From a virus, in IMG/VR virus record IMGVR_UViG_3300031787_000056, positions 1 to 64,000 of that record: a DNA stretch of 64,000 nucleotides. One strand, given 5' to 3'. Positions 33,001-41,944 of the stretch are shown here, piece by piece. A program made the translations under genes and the position numbers. The first letter of the stretch is position 1. Every line of letters begins with the position of its first letter. A model generated the notes under the pieces. The model ran no database searches and had not been told where the DNA came from. It worked only from the letters and a program-made list of their open reading frames with translations.

Positions 33001-36000
33001 GGGTTCTTCGGTTGATGCAGTCCAGCGAGCGTCAGCAACTGCGGATGCGTCTCCAGGAAACTCCACTTGGATGTCGCCGGGTGCCACGTGCGATCGTCCA
33101 ACTGCTTTTGCTCGTCCCTGCTCGGACGCGTGGACCAGCGGTAGTTGAACTCGTTGTCGATGGAGTATTTCAACGTCCGCTTGCCCTGCTCGTCATCGTA
33201 GTCCCAGGTGTTGATCTCCGACATGCAGAGCGTGTGCAGTCGAGCTGCGAGGAACCGCTCTTCCAGCGGCGCCAGCGTCACCACCGAGTCGTAGAGACAG
33301 ATCATCGGTCGGGACCTCATGCCGAGCCGGCGGTAGGCCTTCAGCAGCCAGTTGCACGCTCGCGCCGAGGTGCTTCCGACGGATTCTTGCATCGGAAAGT
33401 TCTTTAATTCACGTCCCAGGGCGCTGTCGATCGAGTTGCGCGTGCGCCAGCCTACGCCGCTGCCGGCCGAGTGCGTGAGGCAATGACGGATGCGCCCGGA
33501 CGCCGCCCGATACATCCCGCGCTCCTTCGGCACCCTGGCCATCTCTTCCAGGAACTCCGTCGCCCGCGGTTGACGCTCACGGATTGCCTCCAGTCCGCGC
33601 TCACCGGTGCCAGGCTCCGGCTTGACGCCGGTGACGGCCTCGATCTGTCGCTCCAGGGAATTTTCAGAGGCGCCGTATGCGCTGCTGAAATTTATGACTT
33701 TTCCAGCATTTCTATGAATTTTAGCTTTCATAGTTTCCCGGTAACGCCCGTAGGTGCTCTCGACCAGCGACCAGTGGATGTCGTAGCGCGTGTGAACTAC
33801 GGCGCCGCTCTCGTCCCGCAGCAGATCGCTCTCTTCGACCTTGCCGAGACACACACCATCGGCCCACGCGCGCATCAGAAAGTCCGGGTTCTGTGCGCTC
33901 TCCGGAATGCCGGAGGTCTTTGCGTCAGTGAACGCCACGCGCACCACAGTCGCTCCGTGCATCTTGCTCTTCAGCTTCGCCCACTCTGGATCCGGATCGA
34001 ACAGGATGCGCATCAGATCCTTGTCCCCGGAGATCATCGCCAGCGCGACCATCTCGGCCGTGACGTAATCGCTCTCGACCAGTATGTAGCCTTCCGGAGC
34101 CCGCACGCACGACCGTATCGACGGCAAGTCGTCTGCGTCCTTGTCGACCCATCGCAGCAGATTCTCCGGCAGGTCGCCTTCCTCGTGGGTTTCTTTCACG
34201 CATCGCGCCACGGACACCGCGATGCGCTTGTTCACGAAGCTCGGCCAGTTGAGGACGTTTGGGAAAAACGTACGCGGCCGGCCTGTCTCCGTCGATGAGG
34301 TCTGCGGATGGATGCAGCCGTCGCTCTGCAGCCACAGGTGCAAGCCGTTCTCCTCGATGACTTCCTCCCCGGTGTCCTCGTCGATCTCGATGGTCGGCTC
34401 CTTCAGGAACGCCTTCGACAAGTTGCCGACGGCGTTCAGGTTCAGAAGCTCGTCGATGGCGGGCAGCCGCTCCGAGAGAATCGCGAGCGTCTGCTTGTCC
34501 ACCGCGGGCTTGTAAAGCGACTGGCGGTCCTCAGGCAGCTCCAGCACTTTCTCCCACGCCATGGACGGCAGGCCCTTGGCCTTCTGGTTGGTGGACTTGA
34601 TCGGGACGAGCTCCTCGAAGTCGAACAACCAGCGCACCATCTGGTCGGGAGACCGGATGTTGAACGCCGGGGAATCCTCCCAGTGGGCGATCCATTTGTT
34701 CCACTTCGGCACCTCTGCGAGCTTGCCGGCGTCGAGCAGCATCTGCTTCACCTGCGTGCGCAGCAGCTCGCCGTCACGCGCCACGATCGCCGGCAGGCAC
34801 AGCTTGGTCGCCGCGACACCGAACGCCTTAATGAGCTTCGACTTGAGCTTTGACTCCGCCTCCGCAGCCACCCGTCGCTTGAACGTCTTGTCCAGACGCA
34901 GCTTCGCAAAGGTGAACAGGTGACGCAGGTCGTCCATCATCGAGATGTCCATCGGCAGCCCGGTCATGCAGAACTCGACGAACACGTCCGAGGAGAACGG
35001 ACCGAACATGTCGCGGTAGTAGGCCCACAGCCGCTGCGCCTCCAGCTGCCGCTTGATCAGCGGGTAGGCACGATACGGCGTGATGACGTCAGCCGCAGCG
35101 TAGGGATGCAGGATGGCGCTCGGGATGAAGCCGTAGCCGCCCTTGCAGAGATCCTTATTCTCGCGCTTCCACATGACGAGCTCTTGGTCGTATCGACCCA
35201 GGCTCGTGTATTGCATCGCGATGCGCTCCAACCCGAGGTCCGAGCTTTCGTCGGAAACCTGCTGCGCGAACTCCGTGTCCATCTCCAGCTTCCCGTAGGT
35301 CTCCATCCCGAGCCAGTGCTGCATCCACGGAGCATCCGCCGGGAAGTGGTGGCCGATGTAGCGGACGCCGATCTTCGTGAAGGTGCTCTCGATCGGTCTG
35401 CCGACGGCAGCGTAGCGGGACCTGTCGAAACAAGCGACGAGGAGATCGTCCTTAATCTTGTGCTGCAGCGCGGGAGTGCACGCCTGTCCGATATATTTCT
35501 TCAGCGTTGCCTTCATCGCGTCGGGATCGAATGAATCACCGTTGCGGTTGGTGCCGAGATGCTCACACCGATCTTTTCCGCATATGACGCACGGGTCTGT
35601 CCTGAGCCTGAACATTAGCGACACGGCGTCGCGAGCACCTCCCGGCGTGCCTGGGTCGTATCCGATCAGCTCTGGCGCACCAGTCTCGAAGCTCCACTCA
35701 CCCTTCTCGTCCCGGAACTCGATCACCACGGCTTCGGTTTCCGACCAGGCGAACTGGATGGTGCGCAGCTTGCCGTCGATGTGCGTCTTGCCGTGCCACT
35801 CCGCGTCCACCGACACGAGCGGGTTGCCGTGCTCGTCCTTGAGTCCCGGCCAGCGGTCCTCCTCGACAAGCGTCTCCAGGTGGCTGAGCCAGTCCTCCAG
35901 TTCGTCCATGTTGCGAATCACCTGATGCGTGAAGGTCTGGCCGACGATGTTACCGCCGTTGTCCAGGATCTCCTTGCGCCGGGCCACCTCCTTGAAGTCG

Positions 36001-36614
36001 ATGCGGAACATCTCGTAATACTCCGGCTTGCCGACCAGAAGCGACGGCGCATACATCACGTAGAGGTGCGCCTGGTGATCCTCTGACCAGAACCAGCAGC
36101 CGTGGGCGTCATCGAAGCTGATCTTCTGCGGGCTGAGCATGTCGAACACGTGCTTGCCCAGGCAGACGATGATCTTCGGTTTCACGCGGGCGATCTCGTC
36201 CTCGAGGATCGGCATCCCCCACTTCATGATCTTCTTCGCCGGCTTCGACCGCTGCGCGCGCGGCAGCAGCCACTTGCAGCACGCGGTGTAGTAGCACCGC
36301 TCCATGTCGATTCCGGCCCGCAGCGCCACGTCCTTGATGATGCCCGTGGACCCTTTCAGATACTCGGCCGGCTGCGGGATTCGCATGCCGAACACCGAGG
36401 TGGCCGCGGTCGCCGCCTCGTCCTCCTCAAGGGAGGACGTGACGAACATGATGTCGTATTCCTCCTGCTTGTCCACCAGTGCCCGGCCTGCGACGTAGAG
36501 CACGCCGTCGATGTGCCGAGTCTTGGTCAGTGTCCGTGGGCACTTCGCAGCTTCGTCGTAGGGAGGCTGCAGCTCCTCCAGTGTCCGCCCGCGGCGGGAT
36601 GGTGTGTCGCTCAT
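32997..36614 (-). CDS. DNA polymerase I family with N-terminal UDG-like domain, 1205 aa
   Basis: Residues about 35-215 resemble a family 4/5 uracil-DNA glycosylase fold: YYTACCKWLLPRA, PKIIVCLGKHVFDML, and VMYAPSLLVGKPE where the usual HPS motif has Ala for His, so catalysis is doubtful. A DEDD exonuclease follows (VSVDAEW, D280 and E282). The polymerase domain has motif A (SDYVTAEMVALA, Asp and Glu conserved), motif B (RNAGKVINFSSAYG, a full R-x3-K-x3-F-x3-YG) and motif C (CLYDSV, with Tyr for His). It is the likely replicative polymerase. UDG-like domains on phage PolA proteins are, as I recall, known from SPO1-like phages. Start 36614 overlaps the preceding stop. Confidence 0.92.
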   Translation of the reverse strand: MSDTPSRRGRTLEELQPPYDEAAKCPRTLTKTRHIDGVLYVAGRALVDKQEEYDIMFVTSSLEEDEAATAATSVFGMRIPQPAEYLKGSTGIIKDVALRAGIDMERCYYTACCKWLLPRAQRSKPAKKIMKWGMPILEDEIARVKPKIIVCLGKHVFDMLSPQKISFDDAHGCWFWSEDHQAHLYVMYAPSLLVGKPEYYEMFRIDFKEVARRKEILDNGGNIVGQTFTHQVIRNMDELEDWLSHLETLVEEDRWPGLKDEHGNPLVSVDAEWHGKTHIDGKLRTIQFAWSETEAVVIEFRDEKGEWSFETGAPELIGYDPGTPGGARDAVSLMFRLRTDPCVICGKDRCEHLGTNRNGDSFDPDAMKATLKKYIGQACTPALQHKIKDDLLVACFDRSRYAAVGRPIESTFTKIGVRYIGHHFPADAPWMQHWLGMETYGKLEMDTEFAQQVSDESSDLGLERIAMQYTSLGRYDQELVMWKRENKDLCKGGYGFIPSAILHPYAAADVITPYRAYPLIKRQLEAQRLWAYYRDMFGPFSSDVFVEFCMTGLPMDISMMDDLRHLFTFAKLRLDKTFKRRVAAEAESKLKSKLIKAFGVAATKLCLPAIVARDGELLRTQVKQMLLDAGKLAEVPKWNKWIAHWEDSPAFNIRSPDQMVRWLFDFEELVPIKSTNQKAKGLPSMAWEKVLELPEDRQSLYKPAVDKQTLAILSERLPAIDELLNLNAVGNLSKAFLKEPTIEIDEDTGEEVIEENGLHLWLQSDGCIHPQTSSTETGRPRTFFPNVLNWPSFVNKRIAVSVARCVKETHEEGDLPENLLRWVDKDADDLPSIRSCVRAPEGYILVESDYVTAEMVALAMISGDKDLMRILFDPDPEWAKLKSKMHGATVVRVAFTDAKTSGIPESAQNPDFLMRAWADGVCLGKVEESDLLRDESGAVVHTRYDIHWSLVESTYGRYRETMKAKIHRNAGKVINFSSAYGASENSLERQIEAVTGVKPEPGTGERGLEAIRERQPRATEFLEEMARVPKERGMYRAASGRIRHCLTHSAGSGVGWRTRNSIDSALGRELKNFPMQESVGSTSARACNWLLKAYRRLGMRSRPMICLYDSVVTLAPLEERFLAARLHTLCMSEINTWDYDDEQGKRTLKYSIDNEFNYRWSTRPSRDEQKQLDDRTWHPATSKWSFLETHPQLLTLAGLHQPKNP

Positions 36615-36916
36615 ACTGGTTTGATCTCCGGCTGGCTCGCCTGGAACTGGCGCCTGGCTTCGAGCAGCGTGTCCAAGGATTTCCGATCCCATGCGCCGTG
36701 CGTGGCCTCGATCTCGTTTTCGTGCCACTGAATAGCATCGTCGATATGCAGATACATCGTCTCGGATTTCCCGAACAACGCGATCGGGATGCCGTCAACC
36801 AGGAGACTGAGAATGTGCATCCCCGCATACTTAGCCTTCACGTAGAGTTTTCCCTCGCATTGCGTGTATGGTGTTCTTCTTGATCTGGATTTTGTATTCG
36901 TAGGTCGGTTACTCAT
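36611..36916 (-). CDS. Hypothetical protein, 101 aa
   Basis: Overlaps the polymerase start by ATGA and the upstream stop likewise. Basic N-terminus (NTKSRSRRTPY), a beta-rich centre (KLYVKAKYAGMHILSLLVDG) and a helical end. No family recognised; cotranscribed with the polymerase. Confidence 0.7.
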   Translation of the reverse strand: MSNRPTNTKSRSRRTPYTQCEGKLYVKAKYAGMHILSLLVDGIPIALFGKSETMYLHIDDAIQWHENEIEATHGAWDRKSLDTLLEARRQFQASQPEIKPV

Positions 36917-37152
36917 GGTTTTTGGTGTTTCGCGTTAGCCTCCAGCCACGCCTTGCCTTCGTCGGCGGTGATTCTCTTGGCGTGCCTGTATTCTCGGAAG
37001 TCGCTCCACGTTCCGTCCTGCTCTCCGATGATGTAGGATTCGCCGCGTTTGTCCGTGATGATTCGCGCAACGAATCCGACGCGCCATGGGTCTTGCGGAT
37101 CACGGTCGGAGTATTTGGTTGCCAGCACGTAGTCGCCGAGGTTCATGCTCAT
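36913..37152 (-). CDS. Hypothetical protein, SH3-like length, 79 aa
   Basis: Starts MSMNLGDYVLATKYSDRDP and continues PWRVGFVARI and YIIGEQDG, a beta-strand pattern common in small phage proteins. A second Met two residues in (37146) is an alternative start. The function is unknown. Confidence 0.7.
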   Translation of the reverse strand: MSMNLGDYVLATKYSDRDPQDPWRVGFVARIITDKRGESYIIGEQDGTWSDFREYRHAKRITADEGKAWLEANAKHQKP

Positions 37153-37157
37153 CTGGT

Positions 37158-37352
37158 TCAGTAGGTAGGCGGCCCGGCTTCGAGCCGCAGCAGTCGCCTG
37201 TGGATGTCCAGCAGCTTCTCGTCGGTGGTCTTCGCCATCCAAGCAGCCATCACTTCGCGGCGCTCCCGCTCGCTGCAGTGGTCACACTTGCCGTTGGTGT
37301 GCTGCATGAACCGCGCGCACTCGTTGCAGTATTGAGTTATTACGAGGGCCAT
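37158..37352 (-). CDS. Small CxxC zinc-finger protein, 64 aa
   Basis: YCNECARF and KCDHCSER form two Cys pairs about 12 residues apart, a probable zinc knuckle, followed by a charged helix. It starts 4 nt after the upstream gene ends. Confidence 0.65.
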   Translation of the reverse strand: MALVITQYCNECARFMQHTNGKCDHCSERERREVMAAWMAKTTDEKLLDIHRRLLRLEAGPPTY

Positions 37353-37355
37353 AGT

Positions 37356-37883
37356 TCAGGGTTCCTTGCTGCTTGCGGCGATGTCCTCCGGTGTTGTTCT
37401 GTTCAGCGCGTCGCACCCATCGGCCGGTGTCGTGTGCGGCGTTCTGCCCAACGCGTCGCAGGCCGCCAGATAGACGTCCGCCAGGTCCATCCAATCCGGA
37501 TCGCCGACGCAGCCGGAGATTGTCCCGCTGCTTTCCTCGATGACTCCTCCTGTGCTTTCGATGACCTGCGTCAGTCGCTTCAGCACCGCCTTGTAGGCGA
37601 ACTCTGTTTCGCTCGGCAGCCGGTAGTCAGGATTCCACTCGTCGTAGACGCATTCTCCGTCCTCCCCGCCGAGATGCACGCTGGCATACACCAGCCGCTC
37701 GCTCATCTCGCCGGCAACGCGGAAGAGCTCACTCAGGACGTGCTTCACCTGCTGTTTGGCAGACAGATAGTTCGGCGCGCGCCGGTCTGCCGACCATCCG
37801 GTAATGTGCTGCGTCTTGCCTCTGCATTTCTCGACGGCCATCCGGTCGTAGCCGAGGATTGTGTATTTGGAGTCTGAGTTCAT
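37356..37883 (-). CDS. Hypothetical protein, 175 aa
   Basis: ATG at 37883 overlaps the upstream stop. The first 42 bp of the gene (encoding MNSDSKYTILGYDR) are exactly repeated at 38195-38236. Acidic, with a helical centre and a low-complexity C-terminal part. No family recognised. Confidence 0.7.
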   Translation of the reverse strand: MNSDSKYTILGYDRMAVEKCRGKTQHITGWSADRRAPNYLSAKQQVKHVLSELFRVAGEMSERLVYASVHLGGEDGECVYDEWNPDYRLPSETEFAYKAVLKRLTQVIESTGGVIEESSGTISGCVGDPDWMDLADVYLAACDALGRTPHTTPADGCDALNRTTPEDIAASSKEP

Positions 37884-38146
37884 ACGATTGCGCACGGCGT
37901 CGGGACTCTTCGGCGGATGATCCGGAATGATGACATCGTCGAGTCGGTACCGCAGGCGACGTAAATCGGATCTTTGACACCCAACAATTCTGCGGCGGTG
38001 TGCAGCAGCGCGACGATCTTCCCTTCGTCGATGTCATCCGGCAGGTGCATGTCGATTTGCGCAACTTTCACGAACTCGCGGTCGTTGCTGATGATGATAA
38101 GCTGACTGCCTTTGTTAGCGGCTTCTTGTATGCTATTGAGGTTCAT
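37880..38146 (-). CDS. Small hypothetical protein, 88 aa
   Basis: Alpha/beta protein (SQLIIISNDREFVKVAQIDM). It begins with a leader (AACAACGACTGAAACCATATG) very similar to that of the gene at 38504, and overlaps the next start. It may be a distant paralogue of the 87-aa gene upstream, since both open with a helix containing EAANKG or ERAANEG. Confidence 0.65.
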   Translation of the reverse strand: MNLNSIQEAANKGSQLIIISNDREFVKVAQIDMHLPDDIDEGKIVALLHTAAELLGVKDPIYVACGTDSTMSSFRIIRRRVPTPCAIV

Positions 38147-38156
38147 ATGGTTTCAG

Positions 38157-38236
38157 TCGTTGTTATTCGTAGGGGATTCCTAACTCATCGAGCTCCGGTC
38201 GTAGCCGAGGATTGTGTATTTGGAGTCTGAGTTCAT
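38157..38236 (-). pseudogene. Chimeric remnant of two neighbouring genes
   Basis: Begins with a perfect 42-bp copy (38195-38236) of the start of the 175-aa gene (MNSDSKYTILGYDR), then in another frame encodes ELDELGIPYE followed by a stop. That is close to the DELRIPY end of the PP-loop gene at 38525. The leader that follows also matches the region after that gene. This looks like debris of an unequal recombination or a small duplicated module. Confidence 0.6.
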
Positions 38237-38240
38237 GTGA

Positions 38241-38504
38241 TTACTGGCCGGAGACAACCGGCGCGCTGAAGACTTCGATCGTCAGCGAAGCAGCGTGCTT
38301 GTGCACGTGCGCCGCTGCTTCGCGTCCGCCGACCGCCAAGGCCAGCGCACGTATAGAGTTACCCAGCGCAGAAGGGTCTACGCTCGATGCATTGTTAATT
38401 AGAATATCCGCGAGCTTGGTCCGCCCACGCATATCTATCTTGTTGATTCGCAGTCCTTCATTGGCCGCTCTTTCGACAGCGGCGTGAACAGATGTTTGAT
38501 TCAT
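38241..38504 (-). CDS. Small hypothetical protein, 87 aa
   Basis: Starts MNQTSVHAAVERAANEG; helical with a His-rich stretch (AAAHVHKHAAS). Leader TAATAACAACAACTGAAAATCATATG, A/C-rich. Possibly related to the 88-aa gene at 37880-38146. No domain recognised. Confidence 0.6.
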   Translation of the reverse strand: MNQTSVHAAVERAANEGLRINKIDMRGRTKLADILINNASSVDPSALGNSIRALALAVGGREAAAHVHKHAASLTIEVFSAPVVSGQ

Positions 38505-38524
38505 ATGATTTTCAGTTGTTGTTA

Positions 38525-39559
38525 TTAGTAAGGTATCCTCAGCTCGTCGAGCACTGCGCGGTATCCCCAGTCATCAAGCGCCGCTGCGTGCATTTTCGGG
38601 TTCCGGGTCTTCAGGTCCTGCATGGTGTTCAGCGTTCCTTCCTGTGCGCGTGACCTATTTCCGAACATACAAGTCACGCAGCCCGAGCCGCCGCTGAGGG
38701 TGTCGGGCCGGATGACGTCGATGCCGCGGGTCTTCAGATAGGTCGCGACGTCGTCGTCAGTCCAGAAGGCCAGCGGATTGGAAATCCACAAGCCGCCGAG
38801 CTTCGACGCCTGGTAGAGCGCGCCGCACGTGATCCACGCCAGGCGGCGCGCGCGGGACTCTGCGCAGCGCACGCCGGTGAAGTGACCGTGCACGCCGACC
38901 TCCTCGTCCCACTTCTTCATCGGCTTCTTCTTGAGGTAGTCGCAGCACTTCTCGGTGATCTTCAACCCCTTCTCCTTGGCGCGTCGGAACTGCTCATGCA
39001 GATCTTCCGGGACGTGCGCGGGTATCTTGTCGCTCTTGGACGCTGCGAACTTCCGATACTTGTAGGCGAGCAGCTTGCTCCAGAGCGGTACGCCGATCTT
39101 CGGCCACAGGTCCTTCGGTCGGATGTCGGGGAACACCTGGTGACACTCGACGCCGCGCTCCGCCAGCCACTCCTTCCACTTCTTGAACATCTGCAGCGTC
39201 TCCGGATACTCCATGCGCGTGTTGCTCATGACGTGCGGGATGTGCCGGATACCCATGTCCTCGACCATCAAGTGTGACAGCGCCGTGCTGTCCCGCCCGG
39301 CGGAATAGCTGACGGCCCACTTGAGATCGGGGTGATTGGCCAAGGACAGCTTGATAACCTTGCGGGCGTGCATCAGCTTGTCCTTGAAGGGCCGGTTGAT
39401 GCCGGCCTGCAGTGTCTGGGCGCGATCGATGATGTGCGCCTTCTGCTCAGGCGTCTTGCTGGAGTTGTTCCAGAACGCCATCCTGGGCAGCGTCACCAGT
39501 TCGCAGTCCGTGGCGTCGCGCACCTTGAGCAGGACTTCGATCAGTTCGTTATCGATCAT
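38525..39559 (-). CDS. PAPS-reductase-like PP-loop enzyme, second copy type, 344 aa
   Basis: PP-loop SYSAGRDSTAL (84-94), then a central region with CCDYLKKKPMKKW, GVRCAESRARRL and FWTDDDVATYL. A C-terminal Cys motif GCVTCMFG resembles PAPS reductase/FAD synthetase-type proteins. It differs strongly from the enzyme at 1159-2220 in motif spacing and length, so the two are not recent duplicates. Possible roles include nucleotide or base thiolation or sulfur assimilation; the substrate is unknown. It lies between the PIF1-like helicase and small genes. Confidence 0.85.
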   Translation of the reverse strand: MIDNELIEVLLKVRDATDCELVTLPRMAFWNNSSKTPEQKAHIIDRAQTLQAGINRPFKDKLMHARKVIKLSLANHPDLKWAVSYSAGRDSTALSHLMVEDMGIRHIPHVMSNTRMEYPETLQMFKKWKEWLAERGVECHQVFPDIRPKDLWPKIGVPLWSKLLAYKYRKFAASKSDKIPAHVPEDLHEQFRRAKEKGLKITEKCCDYLKKKPMKKWDEEVGVHGHFTGVRCAESRARRLAWITCGALYQASKLGGLWISNPLAFWTDDDVATYLKTRGIDVIRPDTLSGGSGCVTCMFGNRSRAQEGTLNTMQDLKTRNPKMHAAALDDWGYRAVLDELRIPY

Positions 39560-39562
39560 GCG

Positions 39563-41284
39563 TCACGGTACGATGTTCGGCGGTTCGGCGTCAGCATTGC
39601 CCTCGCGGATGCTGCGGTAATACCGCATAACGTGCGGGTCCACCTTCGCCACGAAGTCGTCCTCGGCGAGTATCAAACCCTCCGGCGACCGCAAGCGGGA
39701 CAGTCCCACGTAAACGTGTCCGGATGCAAACGTGCGGGAAAGCGCCAGGATCGCGCTGTCCATCGAAAGGCCTTGCGATTTGTGGATTGTGATCGAGGTA
39801 GCCGGGATGAGCGGGAACTGCCGTGCCGTCGGATACAGGCTAATCTCCGGCGGCAGCTTCGGGTTGTCGGGGTTCGCATACCATTCAGGCGGGACAACAA
39901 CTGATTCCTTCGGGTCCTGCTCGCGCGTCCGTGTGTAGCGGTGACGATATAGCGTCACAAGCCGTTCCTCGTCCTCCGGTTTGCGGCCTGGGACGCCGAT
40001 GACTACATTGTCCGCGTCGTAACTCCCTTCGCTGCGCTGAAAGATGTTGATCTCGCGTACAAAGCCGCGTGTGCCATTCACGAATCTGCCGTCGGGGTCG
40101 TTGACTGTGAACATTACAGGATACCCGACGCGCACAAACGTCCGCTTGTCCAGCAGGCGTCGCTGCAACGCTTTAGTCAATTCATCCTTCACGCCTTCGA
40201 TGTTCTTGGTCTCCCAGTCCTTCATCTGTTGCACCCCGGGCACGATGCAGAACTCTGCGTCGAGTGGTTGCGTGGGGGCCGGATAGTGTTCCAGCGCCTG
40301 CGCGTTGATCGCTTTCGCCTGTTTGTTGGTCGGCACCAGAAACGTGTAGAACCGCGTCTCCTCCAGCGTCATGCCCTTGCGTACAAACCTTCGCGCGTAT
40401 TCCCGGTCGTCCTGCGTCGTGATACCCACGCGAATGTTATTAAGGAACCCGACAAACCGATGGTCGCCCTGCCGAAACACCTTCGTCAGCTCAATCGGCT
40501 TTACACGTGCGTCGTCCCATGCGCGCGCCAGGAATGCCCAGTCGGGACGATCGTCGTTCATGCCCTCCTCGACCGGAGGCAACTGCGCGAAGTCGCCGAT
40601 GAATACCATCTGCAGCCCGCCGAACGGCTGCTCGTTGCCGCGGATACGCTTCAGCATGAAGTCCAGGTAGCCGAGCATGGCAGCGCCGGAGAGCATGGAG
40701 ACTTCGTCGAGCAGCAGCACCTCGTGAGCGCGCAGCCGCGCCAGCACGCCGTGGCGCATGAACGGCTTGATCTTCGGATCAGTCATCCAGCGCTCGTAGA
40801 ACATCTCATACCACGCGTCCAACTCCTCCTTGCTCATGTCCGCCGCCCGCGGCACATCGGCGCCTGGCCGCACGTCCGCCAGGAACTCGCACATTTTCTT
40901 CGGGTAGCACGGCGGCCAGTCCGGCCCCAGGCCAATCCCAAAGAACGAGTGCATGGTCTTGCCGTCCAGATGGCTGCCGGCGATGCCGGTCGTAGCTGTG
41001 ACTGACCAATGCATGTTGCGATAATCCAGCTCAGGCATCACCACAGCCTTCACGAACGTCGTCTTGCCGACGCCAGCACCTCCGGTGATCAGAACGTGCC
41101 GGTGCTCGGTGAAGATGGACACGAGAGCATCCAGATGTTCTTCCGTGCCCTCGAACCCCGGAGTGTTCTTCTCGTAGTATTTCAACCGGGCTGCGAGTTC
41201 GGCGCGCTCGACGCGTTTGCGACGATTCGGCGCCTCGGCGAACGGGTCTTCCGCCGTCTGTTTCAGGAATACGTTCAGGTCCAT
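39563..41284 (-). CDS. PIF1/Dda-like helicase, 573 aa
   Basis: Superfamily 1B helicase: Walker A TGGAGVGKTT (about 65-74), TTGIAGSHLDGKTMHSF, Walker B LLLDEVSML (about 195), MVFIGDFAQLPPV, and C-terminal TIHKSQGLSMD with VYVGLSRLRS. The family unwinds DNA 5' to 3' and clears protein roadblocks; T4 Dda works at origins and forks. The insert between motifs Ia and II (about 115-185) is Trp/Asp-rich. The start is 1 nt after the MazG-like stop, inside the replication operon. Confidence 0.9.
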   Translation of the reverse strand: MDLNVFLKQTAEDPFAEAPNRRKRVERAELAARLKYYEKNTPGFEGTEEHLDALVSIFTEHRHVLITGGAGVGKTTFVKAVVMPELDYRNMHWSVTATTGIAGSHLDGKTMHSFFGIGLGPDWPPCYPKKMCEFLADVRPGADVPRAADMSKEELDAWYEMFYERWMTDPKIKPFMRHGVLARLRAHEVLLLDEVSMLSGAAMLGYLDFMLKRIRGNEQPFGGLQMVFIGDFAQLPPVEEGMNDDRPDWAFLARAWDDARVKPIELTKVFRQGDHRFVGFLNNIRVGITTQDDREYARRFVRKGMTLEETRFYTFLVPTNKQAKAINAQALEHYPAPTQPLDAEFCIVPGVQQMKDWETKNIEGVKDELTKALQRRLLDKRTFVRVGYPVMFTVNDPDGRFVNGTRGFVREINIFQRSEGSYDADNVVIGVPGRKPEDEERLVTLYRHRYTRTREQDPKESVVVPPEWYANPDNPKLPPEISLYPTARQFPLIPATSITIHKSQGLSMDSAILALSRTFASGHVYVGLSRLRSPEGLILAEDDFVAKVDPHVMRYYRSIREGNADAEPPNIVP

Positions 41285-41944
41285 TTACTCGCCCTCCTTT
41301 TTGTCGGCGCGCGCCTGCGCTGCGGCGTCGGAATACGTCCCAGTCTTGTAGCGGGCGTTCGGTCCTCGCTCAAGCTTCACGATGTTGAGTTCGCGCAAGC
41401 GGTCTTCGTCGATTTCCAGCAGCCCCGCCATCTCACGCACGACCCAGCAATCCTGCAGCAGCAGATCCCTGAGTTTGTCCCGGTCCAAATCTTTGCGATA
41501 GAACACGTGCTTCTTGATGACGTCCAGGATGTGACCCGCCAATACGGAGTGCATGCTGATGAGGTTGCAGAGAGCTTCACTCGGATACGGGCAGTATGAA
41601 GGACTCCACGGCATCGCCCACGACGCCGGCATTGACAACTCGGCCTCGTCTAGCTGCACAAGACCCGTGACGATTCGCAACGCGCCCTCGTAGAACAGAT
41701 GGTCGCCCAGCTCCTCGATGATATTTTCGACATCCAACTTCGGATGCAAGCCAAACCACTTGAGGTCGGACATTCTGATTCCGATCACTGCCATTTCAAG
41801 TTCCGCCGCCTCGGTGGCGATGCCTACGGCGGCGTGCAGCATCGAGAGTGCGTCTGTGGTGATCCCCATGATGATCTGATCGCCGCCCTTGAAGAGGCGC
41901 GCGATCAGGTCGCGGTGTGCGGGTGGAATAGTGAGTGGGTTCAT
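41285..41944 (-). CDS. MazG-like NTP pyrophosphohydrolase, 219 aa
   Basis: All-alpha NTP-PPase pattern: ATEAAELEMAV, then DVENIIEELGDHLFYEGAL (the EExxD metal motif), and NIVKLERGPNARYKTG with a charged C-terminus. A large insert separates the first helices from the usual end segment. In phages these enzymes hydrolyse non-canonical or host signalling nucleotides such as dUTP or (p)ppGpp-related substrates. It is coupled to the gp88-like gene upstream. Confidence 0.82.
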   Translation of the reverse strand: MNPLTIPPAHRDLIARLFKGGDQIIMGITTDALSMLHAAVGIATEAAELEMAVIGIRMSDLKWFGLHPKLDVENIIEELGDHLFYEGALRIVTGLVQLDEAELSMPASWAMPWSPSYCPYPSEALCNLISMHSVLAGHILDVIKKHVFYRKDLDRDKLRDLLLQDCWVVREMAGLLEIDEDRLRELNIVKLERGPNARYKTGTYSDAAAQARADKKEGE

